This document shows positions 1-9,429 of a stretch of 64,000 bases of DNA, piece after piece. This stretch comes from Triatoma infestans (lineage: Eukaryota; Arthropoda; Insecta; Hemiptera; Reduviidae). The notes below the pieces were generated by a model. The model did no database searches, was not told where the DNA came from, and saw nothing but the letters and a program-made list of their open reading frames with translations. Every line of letters begins with the position of its first letter. Position 1 is the stretch's first letter. The stretch spans positions 155,568-219,567 of the forward strand of contig JAAEAF010003376.1 in assembly GCA_011037195.1 (NCBI GenBank). Direction: 5' to 3'. Both the position numbers and the translations under genes were made by a program.

Positions 1-31
<31 letters not shown>

Positions 32-3000
32 ACAATAATGTCTTTATTACAACATATTTTAAGGCATTAACTACAAATATTGATATGACAGACATATTCA
101 TGGTCCTTAGATCGTCTGAAGAGTCATCAAACAAAAGTTATGAACAAATAGTTACAGCAGGCTTCCACAAAAACAAAAGAAGAAAGAAAAATAAAAAACA
201 ACAAAAAACTTAATATAATAGCTAGAAAAATGACATTTCAAAAAGGGAAAAATACAAAATGTGAAAAGAAACGTGCAATATCATAAATAAAATCCGAGAA
301 CTTAGGAATAGAAATGTACATTGATTGCAAACTTAAAAAAGAGAATACTCCTACATAACATAAATAAATGCCAAAAACTAGGTCAAAGAAGAATGAAAAG
401 CATAAGAATCATACCGCCATAAGTTATTTCAAATATATCATTAACAATAATCATTGCGAATATAAGGATCATTAGTTAAACTCAGATACGAGAAAGAATC
501 TATACTTCCAAGCTTCTTTGCAAAATTTAACCAGATTACCCCAGTCTTTCCCGTTCAAATATGCAATAAATTCATCAAAATTCAGTGAACGCTTCTTGAA
601 ATATCTTAGGCGGAATTCGCTCAAAATAGGGCAGATTGTATGAAGTGAAACACAGTTTCTGTGGCTCTCAAATTACAGAGCGAGCACAATTCTATATCTT
701 TAATAAAGGAGTAGCTATCTAAGTACAAAAGTTCACTTCTAGCCTTCACAATCTACCCTATCGAACGCGTATCAAGCTCACTATAGAAAATGTTAGCGTT
801 AGGTTTCATGTTTTTATAGAGGGTATGGTGCTAACTAGTTAAGGACTTTGATCTAAAGCTATTCATCATATTTATTTTCACTTTGTTAAGTATTTCGCTT
901 AATTTAGTATTGCCATAGAGATAGTCATCTATATTAATTTTGTACTCAGTGTTCAACCTGCCCCATTCTTTGTACCAGAAAAGTTTGTCATCTATAATTT
1001 TTCTTGAGAGTACATAAGGGTACCTGAAAGCAGGCAAATGAATACATCGCTTTATATGCTTCAGATGAAGTTTCAGAGTATATAAAAAAGTTGATGCAAA
1101 ATTTCTTTCCAAATAGATGATGAAACCTGGCGTATTAAAGGGCAAATTGAAATACTTTATTACAAAATATTTAAAAATAATTTCGACACTAGAATATATC
1201 TAGAAACCTGTGCCCCATATGAAACTACTGATCTAGATAATGCATTAAAGACTTGAATCTTGGAAGAGAAGGGAATATCTTTATTTAATATAGTTTACTG
1301 ACCGCATTTAATGCAAATTTTGCTTTTTCGGCACTTTCTTTAAAATGCTTTTCTAATGAGAGGTTAGAGGATAGTGTCACACCGAGGCGTTTGTAGTTGT
1401 TTACTACCTCTATTTGTTCATTTTTAAAAAAGATTTTTCTTTTCTAGCTGGGCGGCCACCGTTTCTAAAAACAATTATCTTTGATTTTTCTAAGTTAACG
1501 CCCAGATGCCATTTAACACATTACTCTTCGAGGGAGCGAATCATTTTTCGTAGTGCGAGACTATCTGATGCCAAAAGAACGAGGTCATCGCGTACTCTAA
1601 GACCTTTATGACAGTGCGTCCGATTTGAATCCCACCTTCCATGCAGTCAATAATATCATTTATAAAAAAAGAGAACAATAATGGGCTCAAAAAGGCTGTT
1701 TTAAGCGCTCGGTCTGTCCATTGTAACACCAAATTGATTTCTTATACAGATTTCTTAAGGACTTAATCATTTTCGTGGATACTCCTAATTTAGTGAGTTT
1801 ATAGAATAGAGCATATCTATCAATACGGTCAAATGCGGAACTCAAACATTTTTTGTCTCTTAGCTCTAAGTTTAATTTTCACCAGGTTCAAGAGATTAGT
1901 GATATTATCTATTGTAGAATAGGGTTTACTAAATCCTCCCTGAACCTGACCAAGTATGCCTCTTTCTTCCGCCCAGAGAGTGAGCCTAGCCAAGAGGAGG
2001 CCTGCATATAGTTTTCCCACAGCAATACAAAATGAAATGCCTCTGTAATTTCCAACATCGTCGGTTGCCCCTTTCTTATGAATTGAAATATTATGGTATC
2101 CTTAAAATTGCTTGGCGTTTTTCCGGAATCATAAATATGGTTAAAACAGAGCAACAGTCTATCATTTTTAAGAAATTCATATGCTATGCGGTTGGGACCT
2201 GCTGCCTTATTGTCTTTAACTTTATGAACAACCGTTAACAATTGGCACATCTTGTATGGTGAGTCCAGTAACTGGTCCGAGACATATGGATCCGCATACA
2301 ACATTCTAGCGGCATTCAAAATTGGATTCAGCAAACTATTAAAATGATTTACCCACTCATTAACCGATATGCTTTTATCCACAGAAAAATTTTTTGACTT
2401 AAAATTATGCACCACATTCCAAAAATCCCGAGAGTTTTTAACATTTCTAAAATCAGACACCATCCTTAACGCATATTCCCTTCTCTTCAAGTCACATAAA
2501 TTTTTATAATTTTTCCTAGCGATAAAATAATTGGTTTTAATCACAAGGGAGTTAGTTTTTCGGAAAACATTTAGTAAATAAATAGTTGCGATCGCATTCT
2601 ATAACATTGAGAGTCGAACCAACTATTCCTAGGGCTGAAAGGTTTACTTTTAAAGTTCATATTATAAGTAGAAGCAACTTCCATTACAATATTCAATAAA
2701 TGTTGTAAATCATTACCCGCGTTGTCATTACAATCCATTAAGGCTTTGTTTATATCATTTATGAACGGTTTTCTTACCGGGGGTTCCATCTCAATTTAGG
2801 TAAGAGCGGAAGAATGCCATTAGGTTTTCTATCCCTTAAGACACTTTGAAGAATTATGGGCAAGTGATCCGAAAAGTGTTGACGACCTACTACAAAACAT
2901 GCAACGTATGGCAAAAGCTCAGCTGAGACTACACAATAATCAATAACCGACGAGCCTCTTGCACCAATATAGGTAAATTCCCCCTGGGCATCACCTTCAG

Positions 3001-3508
3001 TTCTGCCATTGAGAATAACCAAATTAAAGTCCGCCAAGAAAGCCAATAATTCACGCCCGTTCGAATTCAGTACAGTATCCTTAGACCTTCTATTTACTTC
3101 TACATTAGACAACCCGCTTGTCAGCTGCTCAGGAAGGACTTGGGAATTGCTGACTCTGCAATTAAAGTCACCGATTAAAACAATAGGGCAGCCGTGAGAT
3201 TCAGAAAGCAGTTCATTTAATATATGAAAATCTTTAATTCAAAAGTTACAATTCAAATAGACCGGGGCAATAAAAAAATTAATAAGTTTACTTTCAACTT
3301 TTATAAAGGTATAGTTAAAAAAAACTAGGGAAACTGACAGGCTTATCCCGAACTAAAGACTTCTCAATTCCAAATATTTCCCCGCCACTCGCTCGTCCAA
3401 ACTTATTTTCCTTAACCGCTGGTATAAATCTAAATTCATACTCCTTAAGATTATTTGCAAAGTTAGTGAACAATTCATAATCAACTATAAAAGTTTCAAA
3501 TAAGAAAA

Positions 3509-3586
3509 TATCTCATAATTAGATAAAAATACATAAAAGTTTATATCAGATAATTTACTCTTCAACCCGGCTATATAATATGCAAC
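3509..3586 (+). repeat. Left copy of 78-bp target duplication at Helitron
   Basis: Matches 4060-4136 with about four differences (one A run length, three substitutions). It is the reverse complement of the first codons of the LINE-A endonuclease, so it is host-element sequence, not Helitron. Confidence 0.85.
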
Positions 3587-4059
3587 AATCATTGCAAGTA
3601 TGTGGATTAAATTTGATAAATCCATGCTTCTCACATGGACAACTGTACGTTGGGTGTTCACGAGTTGGAAAACCATCAAATTTATTTGTTCTTGCACCAG
3701 ATAGGAAAACAAAAAATGTTGTATATTTACAAGCACTACTAAGATAAAGTACACCATCAATCATCAAATATCATTCATTTCATGATGATATTTAATAATT
3801 ACGAAATTATTGTTCAATTGAAATTCGTTTGCAATATTGTTTAATATCACAAGTGAAGAAGCATGTTTATTCTACCATCAACTATGTATATCTATGTTTT
3901 GTACATATGTTATATTCAAATGACATATATGTAGGGATAATATTATTGTTAATTTTCATTTTGATGTATTGTATACATTTGATCATTAATAAATTATGTT
4001 TGTGGTATCAAAACTGCCTTTTTGTTCAAACACAGCAACGTGTGAACGGGTACAGCTAG
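3587..4059 (+). mobile_element. 5'-truncated Helitron with canonical 3' end
   Basis: The left part encodes the last residues of a Helitron Rep/helicase. The right end is an AT-rich 3' UTR closing with a short GC hairpin region and CTAG at 4056-4059, followed by T, as expected for Helitrons, which insert between A and T. The 5' end (TC) and most of the transposase are missing. The target is the start of LINE-A ORF2. The host continues AAAA|TATCTC in the uninterrupted reading, an A/T junction that fits. Oddly, 78 bp of target is present on both sides. Confidence 0.75.
3589..3747 (+). pseudogene. Helitron helicase C-terminal fragment (PIF1-like)
   Basis: Fifty-two residues in one open frame end at TAA (3745-3747). 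They contain SLQVCGLNL, NPCFSHGQLYVGCSRVGK, NLFVLAP and KTKNVVYLQALL. The SHGQLYVxxSRVGxPxxLFV block is the hallmark of the last helicase motifs of the Helitron/PIF1 family. The protein would be over 1,300 aa in an autonomous Helitron, so this is only the tail. The family unwinds DNA and supports rolling-circle transposition in the nucleus. No start codon is present and the fragment abuts LINE sequence directly. Confidence 0.85.
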
Positions 4060-4136
4060 TATCTCATAATTAGATAAAATACATAAAAGTTTACATCAGT
4101 TAATTTACTCTTCAACCCGGCTATATTATATGCAAC
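4060..4136 (+). repeat. Right copy of 77-bp target duplication at Helitron
   Basis: Second copy of the endonuclease start, beginning with the T that follows the Helitron CTAG end. It shares the span from TATCTCATAATTAG to ATATGCAAC with the left copy. Confidence 0.85.
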
Positions 4137-4167
4137 TATACTTACAACCACACTCTCTTCATTTGTA

Positions 4168-4944
4168 TTAGATATTAGCAGATTTATTTGATGCGATTGA
4201 GTCGGAACGCGCTCGAAAAAGCTGTTTAGCACTCCCTGATGAAGCAGAAGGATGTTCTCCTACTAACCTCCTTTTTTTGGGATTCTCCGGGTCATCATGC
4301 ACGTAGTCATCTACTTCTTTACAAGTTCCGCTTTCCAGTAGCTCTGAGATATGAACAAATTTGCCGTCAATTACCAGTCCATTTCTTCTTCTTATACACT
4401 GTTTTCCAGATCGTTTCATCTCTATACAAATTTGGTACAACTTTTTACGTTTTAGAACCGATTCTTTATCCAAATCTTCAGCAATGAAAATTTTTGTGCC
4501 TTTTAACTTATTGGCATTCCAAAGTGTTTTTCTTTTACAATTGTTTGAAATGTAAGATACTAAAACTGGCCTAGTTTTATTTCCGGGAAGACCGAGACTT
4601 CCGACATAATTGAAATTATCTTTAGAGATTTGTACAGACAAAACATTATTACTCAGATCTATGATACTATTCTCTAAAGCATCAGAATTTTCATCTTCCT
4701 TTTCGTGAATACCGAAATAATAAATTGTTTTGCCGACGAATATTTTCTATTTGTTTATTTTGTCTCAGTATTATCTCTCTTAATTCCCTGTTTTCTCTTT
4801 TCAATTCTTCATATTTTTTGCTGTTCCTCTACAACAGCAGGAATATTTAAATTATTAATTTCTTCACGGATTGCTGATTTGAGCTTTCAATTCCTTCTTG
4901 AGTATTTCAAAATAATTAGCAAGCTCCACTGCTTCTAAAGGCAT
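4168..4944 (-). pseudogene. LINE-A ORF1 remnant (nucleic-acid-binding protein)
   Basis: The open part, 4168-4641, encodes 157 aa with a basic stretch (NCKRKTLWNANKLKGTKIF) and an acidic/serine tail. This resembles the C-terminal half of LINE ORF1 proteins, where a 'LWNANKLKGT..FIAEDL' type segment follows an RRM-like domain. Upstream, a Met at 4944 opens a Glu/Lys-rich helix (EAVELANYFEILKKELKAQI), likely the coiled coil that lets ORF1 proteins multimerise. It then breaks by frameshift near 4875 and continues as EEINNLNIPAVVEEQQK. Position directly upstream of ORF2 supports the assignment. Family role: binds element RNA in the cytoplasmic RNP. The exact ORF1 type is inferred, not proven. Confidence 0.65.
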
Positions 4945-5099
4945 TTTAAATAGTTGCAAATAATCCGTAACAGAGGGATATTTCAAGTTATTTAAATTAT
5001 TTGCGAGTGCTTATAAATTATTTATTTCTACTTATTTGGTGTTTAAAGAGATGAAATAAATATTATTTGTTTACAATTAAACAGTGGCAGTTGTACCTG

Positions 5100-6652
5100 T
5101 GTAGTAGGGTTAGAGAACTAACTCCTCAGCATCTATCCCTTCTACCAGCTAGTCTGTTTGTTCTATTCACAAAACTTAACTTTAAGTAAAGAGATGAAAC
5201 TTTGTGCACATTTACTTAAAAAGAAAAACGCTTATTAAACAAAAACTGTTCGATAGATTTTCTTTAAACTTTCCAATACATTTGGATACTATGTTAGGAA
5301 TATTTACGCAAATTTTCATAAAAAAAGATTACGATTATATCACAATTAGAGGCGTATTTTATAGACACGATGTTTCACCTGTTACAGCCCTAAACGGACT
5401 CCTATTTTGAGAAATAATCTCCTAATATATTTTATAAGCATCATCCTACTGTTTTTTTATGCCTGCAGCAAATAATTCTTTCTTTCTTGTGAGCCAATAT
5501 TGCACACTGTCCTTTTCTCTGAGGTAACGAAACAAAAAAAATCTGACGGTGCGAGAAGGCGAATGTGGCAGACTTCCCAGTCAAATTTTTCAATTGTTAC
5601 CAGTATGCTGCACAGTATGTGGGCGAGTACTCCTTCCTTTTACAAAAAACCATAATTTTGTCAAAATCGAGGCTTCTAGAGGAACTGCCATCATTGAATA
5701 AGCAATACATGTTATGCCAAAGGCCAACTAGCTTCTTTAGACTGATGACAAGCATGACAAAGTATGATTCTGAATGTAGCGTTATTCTTATGAAAGATTT
5801 TCTTTAATTTATAGCTCTTTGACTTATTGAATGACCGGCGTACTTGTTTTTTTAACTTTATCCCTTAACTAATTTGAGCGACCATTTTAATATTACACTA
5901 AATTGCGGTACACGCCCTTAAATAAATTGCTTATAATACCACTAAGCCGAAACAATAGTTTTGCAGATTGTAAAACAGGAAGTCATGTTTTTATTTTCAT
6001 TATAGGAAAAATATACTTTGGAAATCTGTGTAAGAAAATTAACATGTAATAATGAAACAAATAAAGATCTCCAAAATTATATACAGGAATCCTAACAGAG
6101 TAGGTTAGAAAAACATAATCCAATTTATGTTTTACTCAGTAATAGGAATATAAATGGTTCCTCAAGTTGCTAAAAAAACGTTTTGTTAACATGCTGAATC
6201 GGAGAGGTAGCCAGTATAATATAAATAATTATAGTCTACAATTCTTGTTTAAATAAATATATATACGAGGGAAAACTGAGATTATATTACAGTCCAAAAA
6301 GTTATTTAGAGAGAAACACTTAAAATAATAAGAGATAGAGAAAAGGATGGAATATAGAAAATACAGGATAAAATTTAGACAGTTGAGTAGTATTAAACGA
6401 AATAGACAGGAAAGTTTTCTCTTTTAGTGTGAGATGTAGTATAAGAGAGATAGATGTACTGTGCAAGGTAGAAACTTCAGGTGTTCAGGGAATATACTGC
6501 TACTAACATTTCTCTATCACTTTACTTGGCCCAACCCACTTTGTTCTTCCTTCGTAATGCAAGTAACACTCAGAATGTTCACCAGCACTAGATCTAGTAT
6601 TTTCTACCATCTAAAGAGACACAAACACGCACGCACACACACACATGTATAT

Positions 6653-6696
<44 letters not shown>

Positions 6697-7094
6697 TGTG
6701 TGTGTGTGTGTTTTTCATTGTCGGTTATCTATTGCAGAAAAAGTAGAAGAAGTAGTAAGTGAACGCTGGCTAATGATATTGAACATCAACAATGCAAACA
6801 TCTAATCTAATAACTTCAGATGTTCAGAGGAATTATATCCTTTCTAATTGTCTTTTCGGGATATTTTGCCCGGGAAGAATAACATAATAAATATTAGAAT
6901 GTTGTATGACAAAAGATCCATTCCCTGGCAACTGTCCATATGGCACAATGTTCCATATGAAATTTCTGCCAACATGTCCCATTTGCAGTTATAACCGTTT
7001 ACAGCAGAGTAACTTGAATCTCACTATCAAAATATTTACTGCAAACTCAATGTTGACAATTTAGTTGAGTGTAATAATTAGCCATTGTTTTTAT
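5100..7094. other. AT-rich stretch without recognisable gene
   Basis: Only short chance reading frames are present, for example an 80-codon frame at 5565-5807 with no family resemblance that I recognise. The CA/TG microsatellite at 6,615-6,712 is the only clear structure. Confidence 0.6.
6615..6712. repeat. Compound (CA)n-(TG)n microsatellite
   Basis: ACGCACACACACAC is followed by ATGTATATGTGTATG and then a long TG run with one GG interruption. The CA and TG halves are complementary, so the tract can fold on itself. Confidence 0.95.
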
Positions 7095-7139
7095 TACGTC
7101 GGCAAGGTGAAAAGTTCTCGGCCTAGTAGTGAAGATGAG

Positions 7140-8185
7140 TTTTTTTATTTTTTATTTTATTATTTAATTATTTCTTAATGTAGTCTCAGGTTTGGGAATA
7201 GATGAAAGTCAGAGGGAGCCAAATCTGGCGAACATTCATACTTCAAATTCCCTCAATGTTCCTATTGCCAAAGCGCCTATGTGGGCGGGCGCATTGTTCT
7301 GGTGAAAGAGGATTTTTTTTTTGCAAACCAGGCGTTTTCTCTCTAATTTTTTCATCTAGCTGGTCAAGAAGATGTCCGTAGTATTCTTTTGACTCTTTGG
7401 TAGTACTCAATTAAAAGAATCTCTTGGAATCCTAAAAAACACTAGGCATAACCTTTCCAGCCGATGCAACTGTCTTTGCTTTCTTCCGTGCAGAGCCACC
7501 GGCTTCTACCCATTGCTTGGACTGTTGTTTTGACTCAGGTGTAAAGCGGTACAAACCTCCATTTGAACCATCGTAACAAACCGGTGCAGAAAATCGTTTA
7601 GCTTCTTCTTAAAACTGCACAAACATTGCTGAAAAACTCGATTCCTCATTTGTTTATGATCAGCATTTACAACAAATGCGGCACCCTCTTGCACAAAGCT
7701 TTCTCATACTGAATTCTTCGTGTAAGGAGTGTCACCACTGGTACATCTCCGTTCGTTTATATTTTGTTTTATTTTATTTTGTTTTATTTATTTTGTTTTG
7801 TCTTATTTATTTTATTTATTGCTCTCATTAATATTACATATTATTGCAACATATGACAATAAATCTGTCGTTGTATATATATAAAAGAGTTATTTGTGTA
7901 AAATGTGCCGCACCCTTTCTTGTGAGAAGCCTACAGCCTTAGCTATCTCATACATCTTTAATCGTCAATCATTTAAAACCATATTGTGTATGTTCTCGAT
8001 ATTTTCTTCGGTAGTTGCAGCTTTTGGCCGTGCTTCAAGTGGATCATCTTCAATCGATGTAAGACCACGTTTAAACTCAGCTGCAGACTCCTTATACACT
8101 TTCACCAACATTAGATGAATTTCTGTTGGCGATAAATCATTTTAAAGAATTTTATGACGGAAAGATATTCAAGTTTATTCATTTT
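7140..8185 (-). pseudogene. Mariner transposase pseudogene
   Basis: Read on the minus strand from 8185, it starts MNKLEYLSVIKFF. It continues in other frames with the helix-turn-helix part (AAEFKRGLTSIEDDP, PKAATTEENIENIHNM, RLKMYEIAKAVGFSQERV) near 7900-8085. Beyond the insertion come MRKLCARG, ADHKQMRNRV, FTPESKQQSKQWVEAGGSA, KKAKTVASAGKVM and LDQLDEKIREKTPGL, then PDLAPSDFHLFPNL near 7210-7260. Family role: binds the inverted ends and cuts and pastes via a DDD catalytic triad. At least four frameshifts or stops are visible, and the C-terminal part appears shortened. The KQWVEAGG and PSDFHLF blocks make the family call firm. Confidence 0.88.
7745..7893 (-). repeat. A-rich (TAAAA/CAAAA)n insertion inside mariner
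   Basis: Minus-strand sequence is AATAAATAAAATAAATAAG and related units, preceded by about 75 bp that includes AATAAA. It separates the mariner segments RHILH and MRKLCAR, which are nearly adjacent in intact transposases. It looks like the 3' end and tail of a short retroelement. Confidence 0.5.
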
Positions 8186-8360
8186 GTCAAAAACACATAA
8201 CACGCTTGCTTTAAACAGCCGTATAAAACAAAACTATTTGTCTGATCAAATTCACATTTAGTATTTACTTTTGCAACAAGTTGCCAACGTAACAAAACAG
8301 TAATTTCATTTGTAGCAGTGCCATCTATGGGCTAGGCCGAGAACTTTTCACATTGCCCTA

Positions 8361-9131
8361 GTAATTATTATTGCTGATGCAAAATTACTAGATTACTAAC
8401 GAAATAAATTCTTAAATAACGCATTTATTCTTAATTGAATAAATATTTAATTAACACATAATAGTCTGCAACTCACTGCATCAACTTTTTTATAATACTT
8501 CTTTAATATAAATATATTAACAAAAATACTAAGCACTTTTGTTATCAGCAAATGTTATGATTATTATCTTCTAATTAAGTATTGATATAAACAATACATG
8601 ATTAGTTAACATCTTTAGCATGAAGTTAAAAACTGTAATAACAGTATTTAAATTAATGAAATACAAAAGTTCCAAAGCGAAACGAAATTACAAAGATATA
8701 GGAACAAAATGTCTATTTGTAAGACATTTTAGCTATAAAAAAAACCATGGCGAAGCCGAGGACCATGTCAGGTAAAAAGTGCCTAAATAAAGTGCTTGTT
8801 ATCTTAGGAGAAAAAAATCTGTCATCAAATAATTATAATGCACTACATAATTATTTTGGTTTTGACCATTATTTTGATGGTAGGATACAGAACTAGTATA
8901 TTTTTTATAATTAAAAAATCATATGAAGAAAAATACACGTTTACTTAATTGTATAAACTAGTATAGTTGAATGAAATAAAGTACTTAAATAAGAAATAGT
9001 AATTATTATCTTTAGAAGTAATCTTACGCACCTGAGAGAGGTGTGTCTAATCGTTTCTTTAAACTGCTACTGATTTTGAAACGGAATAATTTGCAGATTT
9101 CCTTAATTGTGGAACTTCCTTGCTAATTGTA
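8361..9131. other. AT-rich stretch without recognisable gene
   Basis: A 49-codon frame (8747-8896, starting MAKPRTMSGKKC) has a good start context but no family resemblance. Nothing else stands out. Confidence 0.5.
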
Positions 9132-9426
9132 TCAGAGATATTTTTCGTGATAACCTGTTCTTTTTGTGGTCATCGACCAGATTCGGGCGTTCGCCCATCA
9201 TCAGGATGTTTTTGTCAAACAGTTTAATAACATAGACTTGCACAGAGCAAATTCAGTTGATACACTCTGAGTATCATCATTTCTCACTTCTGATCGCATC
9301 AACTGAATTTGCTCTGTGCAAGTCATGTTACTACATGTTTGACAAAACCATCCTGATGATGGGCGAACGCCCGAAACCGGTCGATGACCACAAAAAGAAG
9401 CAGGCCATCACGGAAAATATCTCTGA
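9132..9426. mobile_element. Foldback element A, copy 1 (complete palindrome)
   Basis: Two arms of about 130 bp run head to head around a short AT spacer. The ends are TCAGAGATAT and ATATCTCTGA. Each arm carries the block CCATCATCAGG / CCTGATGATGG next to GGGCGTTCGCCC, and the sequence TTGCACAGAGCAAATTCAG. Sequence just outside the right end (GCTCTGCGGAACAAACC) matches the outside of the left end of the 29.7-kb copy, so the true element is longer on one side. There is no coding capacity. Confidence 0.85.
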
Positions 9427-9429
9427 TGC

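Larger units (their letters stand above)
475..4142 (-). pseudogene. LINE-A ORF2 remnant (endonuclease, reverse transcriptase, zinc knuckle)
   Basis: Pieces in shifting frames follow the order of an EN-RT polyprotein. The endonuclease N-terminus (AGLKSKLSDINFYVFLSNYE) lies near 3510-3580 and again at 4060-4136. The core GDFN is near 3161-3172 and the closing SDHLPI near 2855-2872. RT finger residues lie at 1909-2544 (KAAGPNRIAYEFLK). The B box (LSPLLFSFFINDI) is near 1650-1700. The catalytic box is decayed and out of frame, read as RDDLVLLASDS near 1555-1590, where YADD is expected. The C-terminal domain (LPAFRYPYVLSRKII) is in 831-1145, and a zinc knuckle reading C-x2-C-x9-H-x4-S sits near 640-690, its last Cys lost. 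Family knowledge: this protein nicks target DNA and copies the element RNA. It is inactive here. Confidence 0.85.
1..5100 (-). mobile_element. LINE-A: near full-length degenerate non-LTR retrotransposon
   Basis: On the minus strand this holds an ORF1 remnant followed by an ORF2 remnant with endonuclease, reverse transcriptase and a C-terminal zinc knuckle, the usual order for an EN-type LINE. ORF2 reads end near 475. Beyond that lies a 3' UTR ending with AATAAAG at about 49-55. The window starts with about 30 A on the plus strand, so the sense-strand tail would be poly(T), or that tract is neighbouring sequence. The 5' end is not sharply defined; coding traces start at 4944 and about 150 bp of 5' UTR is assumed. 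Many frameshifts and stops show it is dead. A Helitron piece interrupts the start of ORF2. Four other loci (21.4, 46.1, 54.6 and 59.8 kb) have the same C-terminal layout and are probably relatives. Clade is unresolved; Jockey/I-type or CR1-type are possible. Confidence 0.85.
7095..8360 (-). mobile_element. Mariner-family DNA transposon, inactivated
   Basis: Inverted ends match: the left end carries GTGAAAAGTTCTCGGCCTAG and the right end is its reverse complement (CTAGGCCGAGAACTTTTCAC). Both are flanked by TA (7095-7096 and 8359-8360), the mariner target duplication. The total of about 1.26 kb is the usual mariner size. The minus strand carries the transposase remnant. An A-rich tract, read on the minus strand, interrupts it at about 7745-7893. 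Confidence 0.88.

Noticed and set aside
5565..5807. 80-codon plus-strand frame
   Set aside because: No motif recognised and no flanking signals; treated as chance.
8747..8896. 49-codon frame starting MAKPRTMSGKKC
   Set aside because: Good start context but no family resemblance, no splice or transcript evidence, and such short frames are expected by chance.
9352..9382. Active hammerhead ribozyme in foldback A
   Set aside because: CTGATGA and GAAA are present around a stem, but an extra base precedes the stem, and the next bases form their own GGTC/GACC hairpin without a proper UH cleavage site. Resemblance kept as a finding, activity not claimed.
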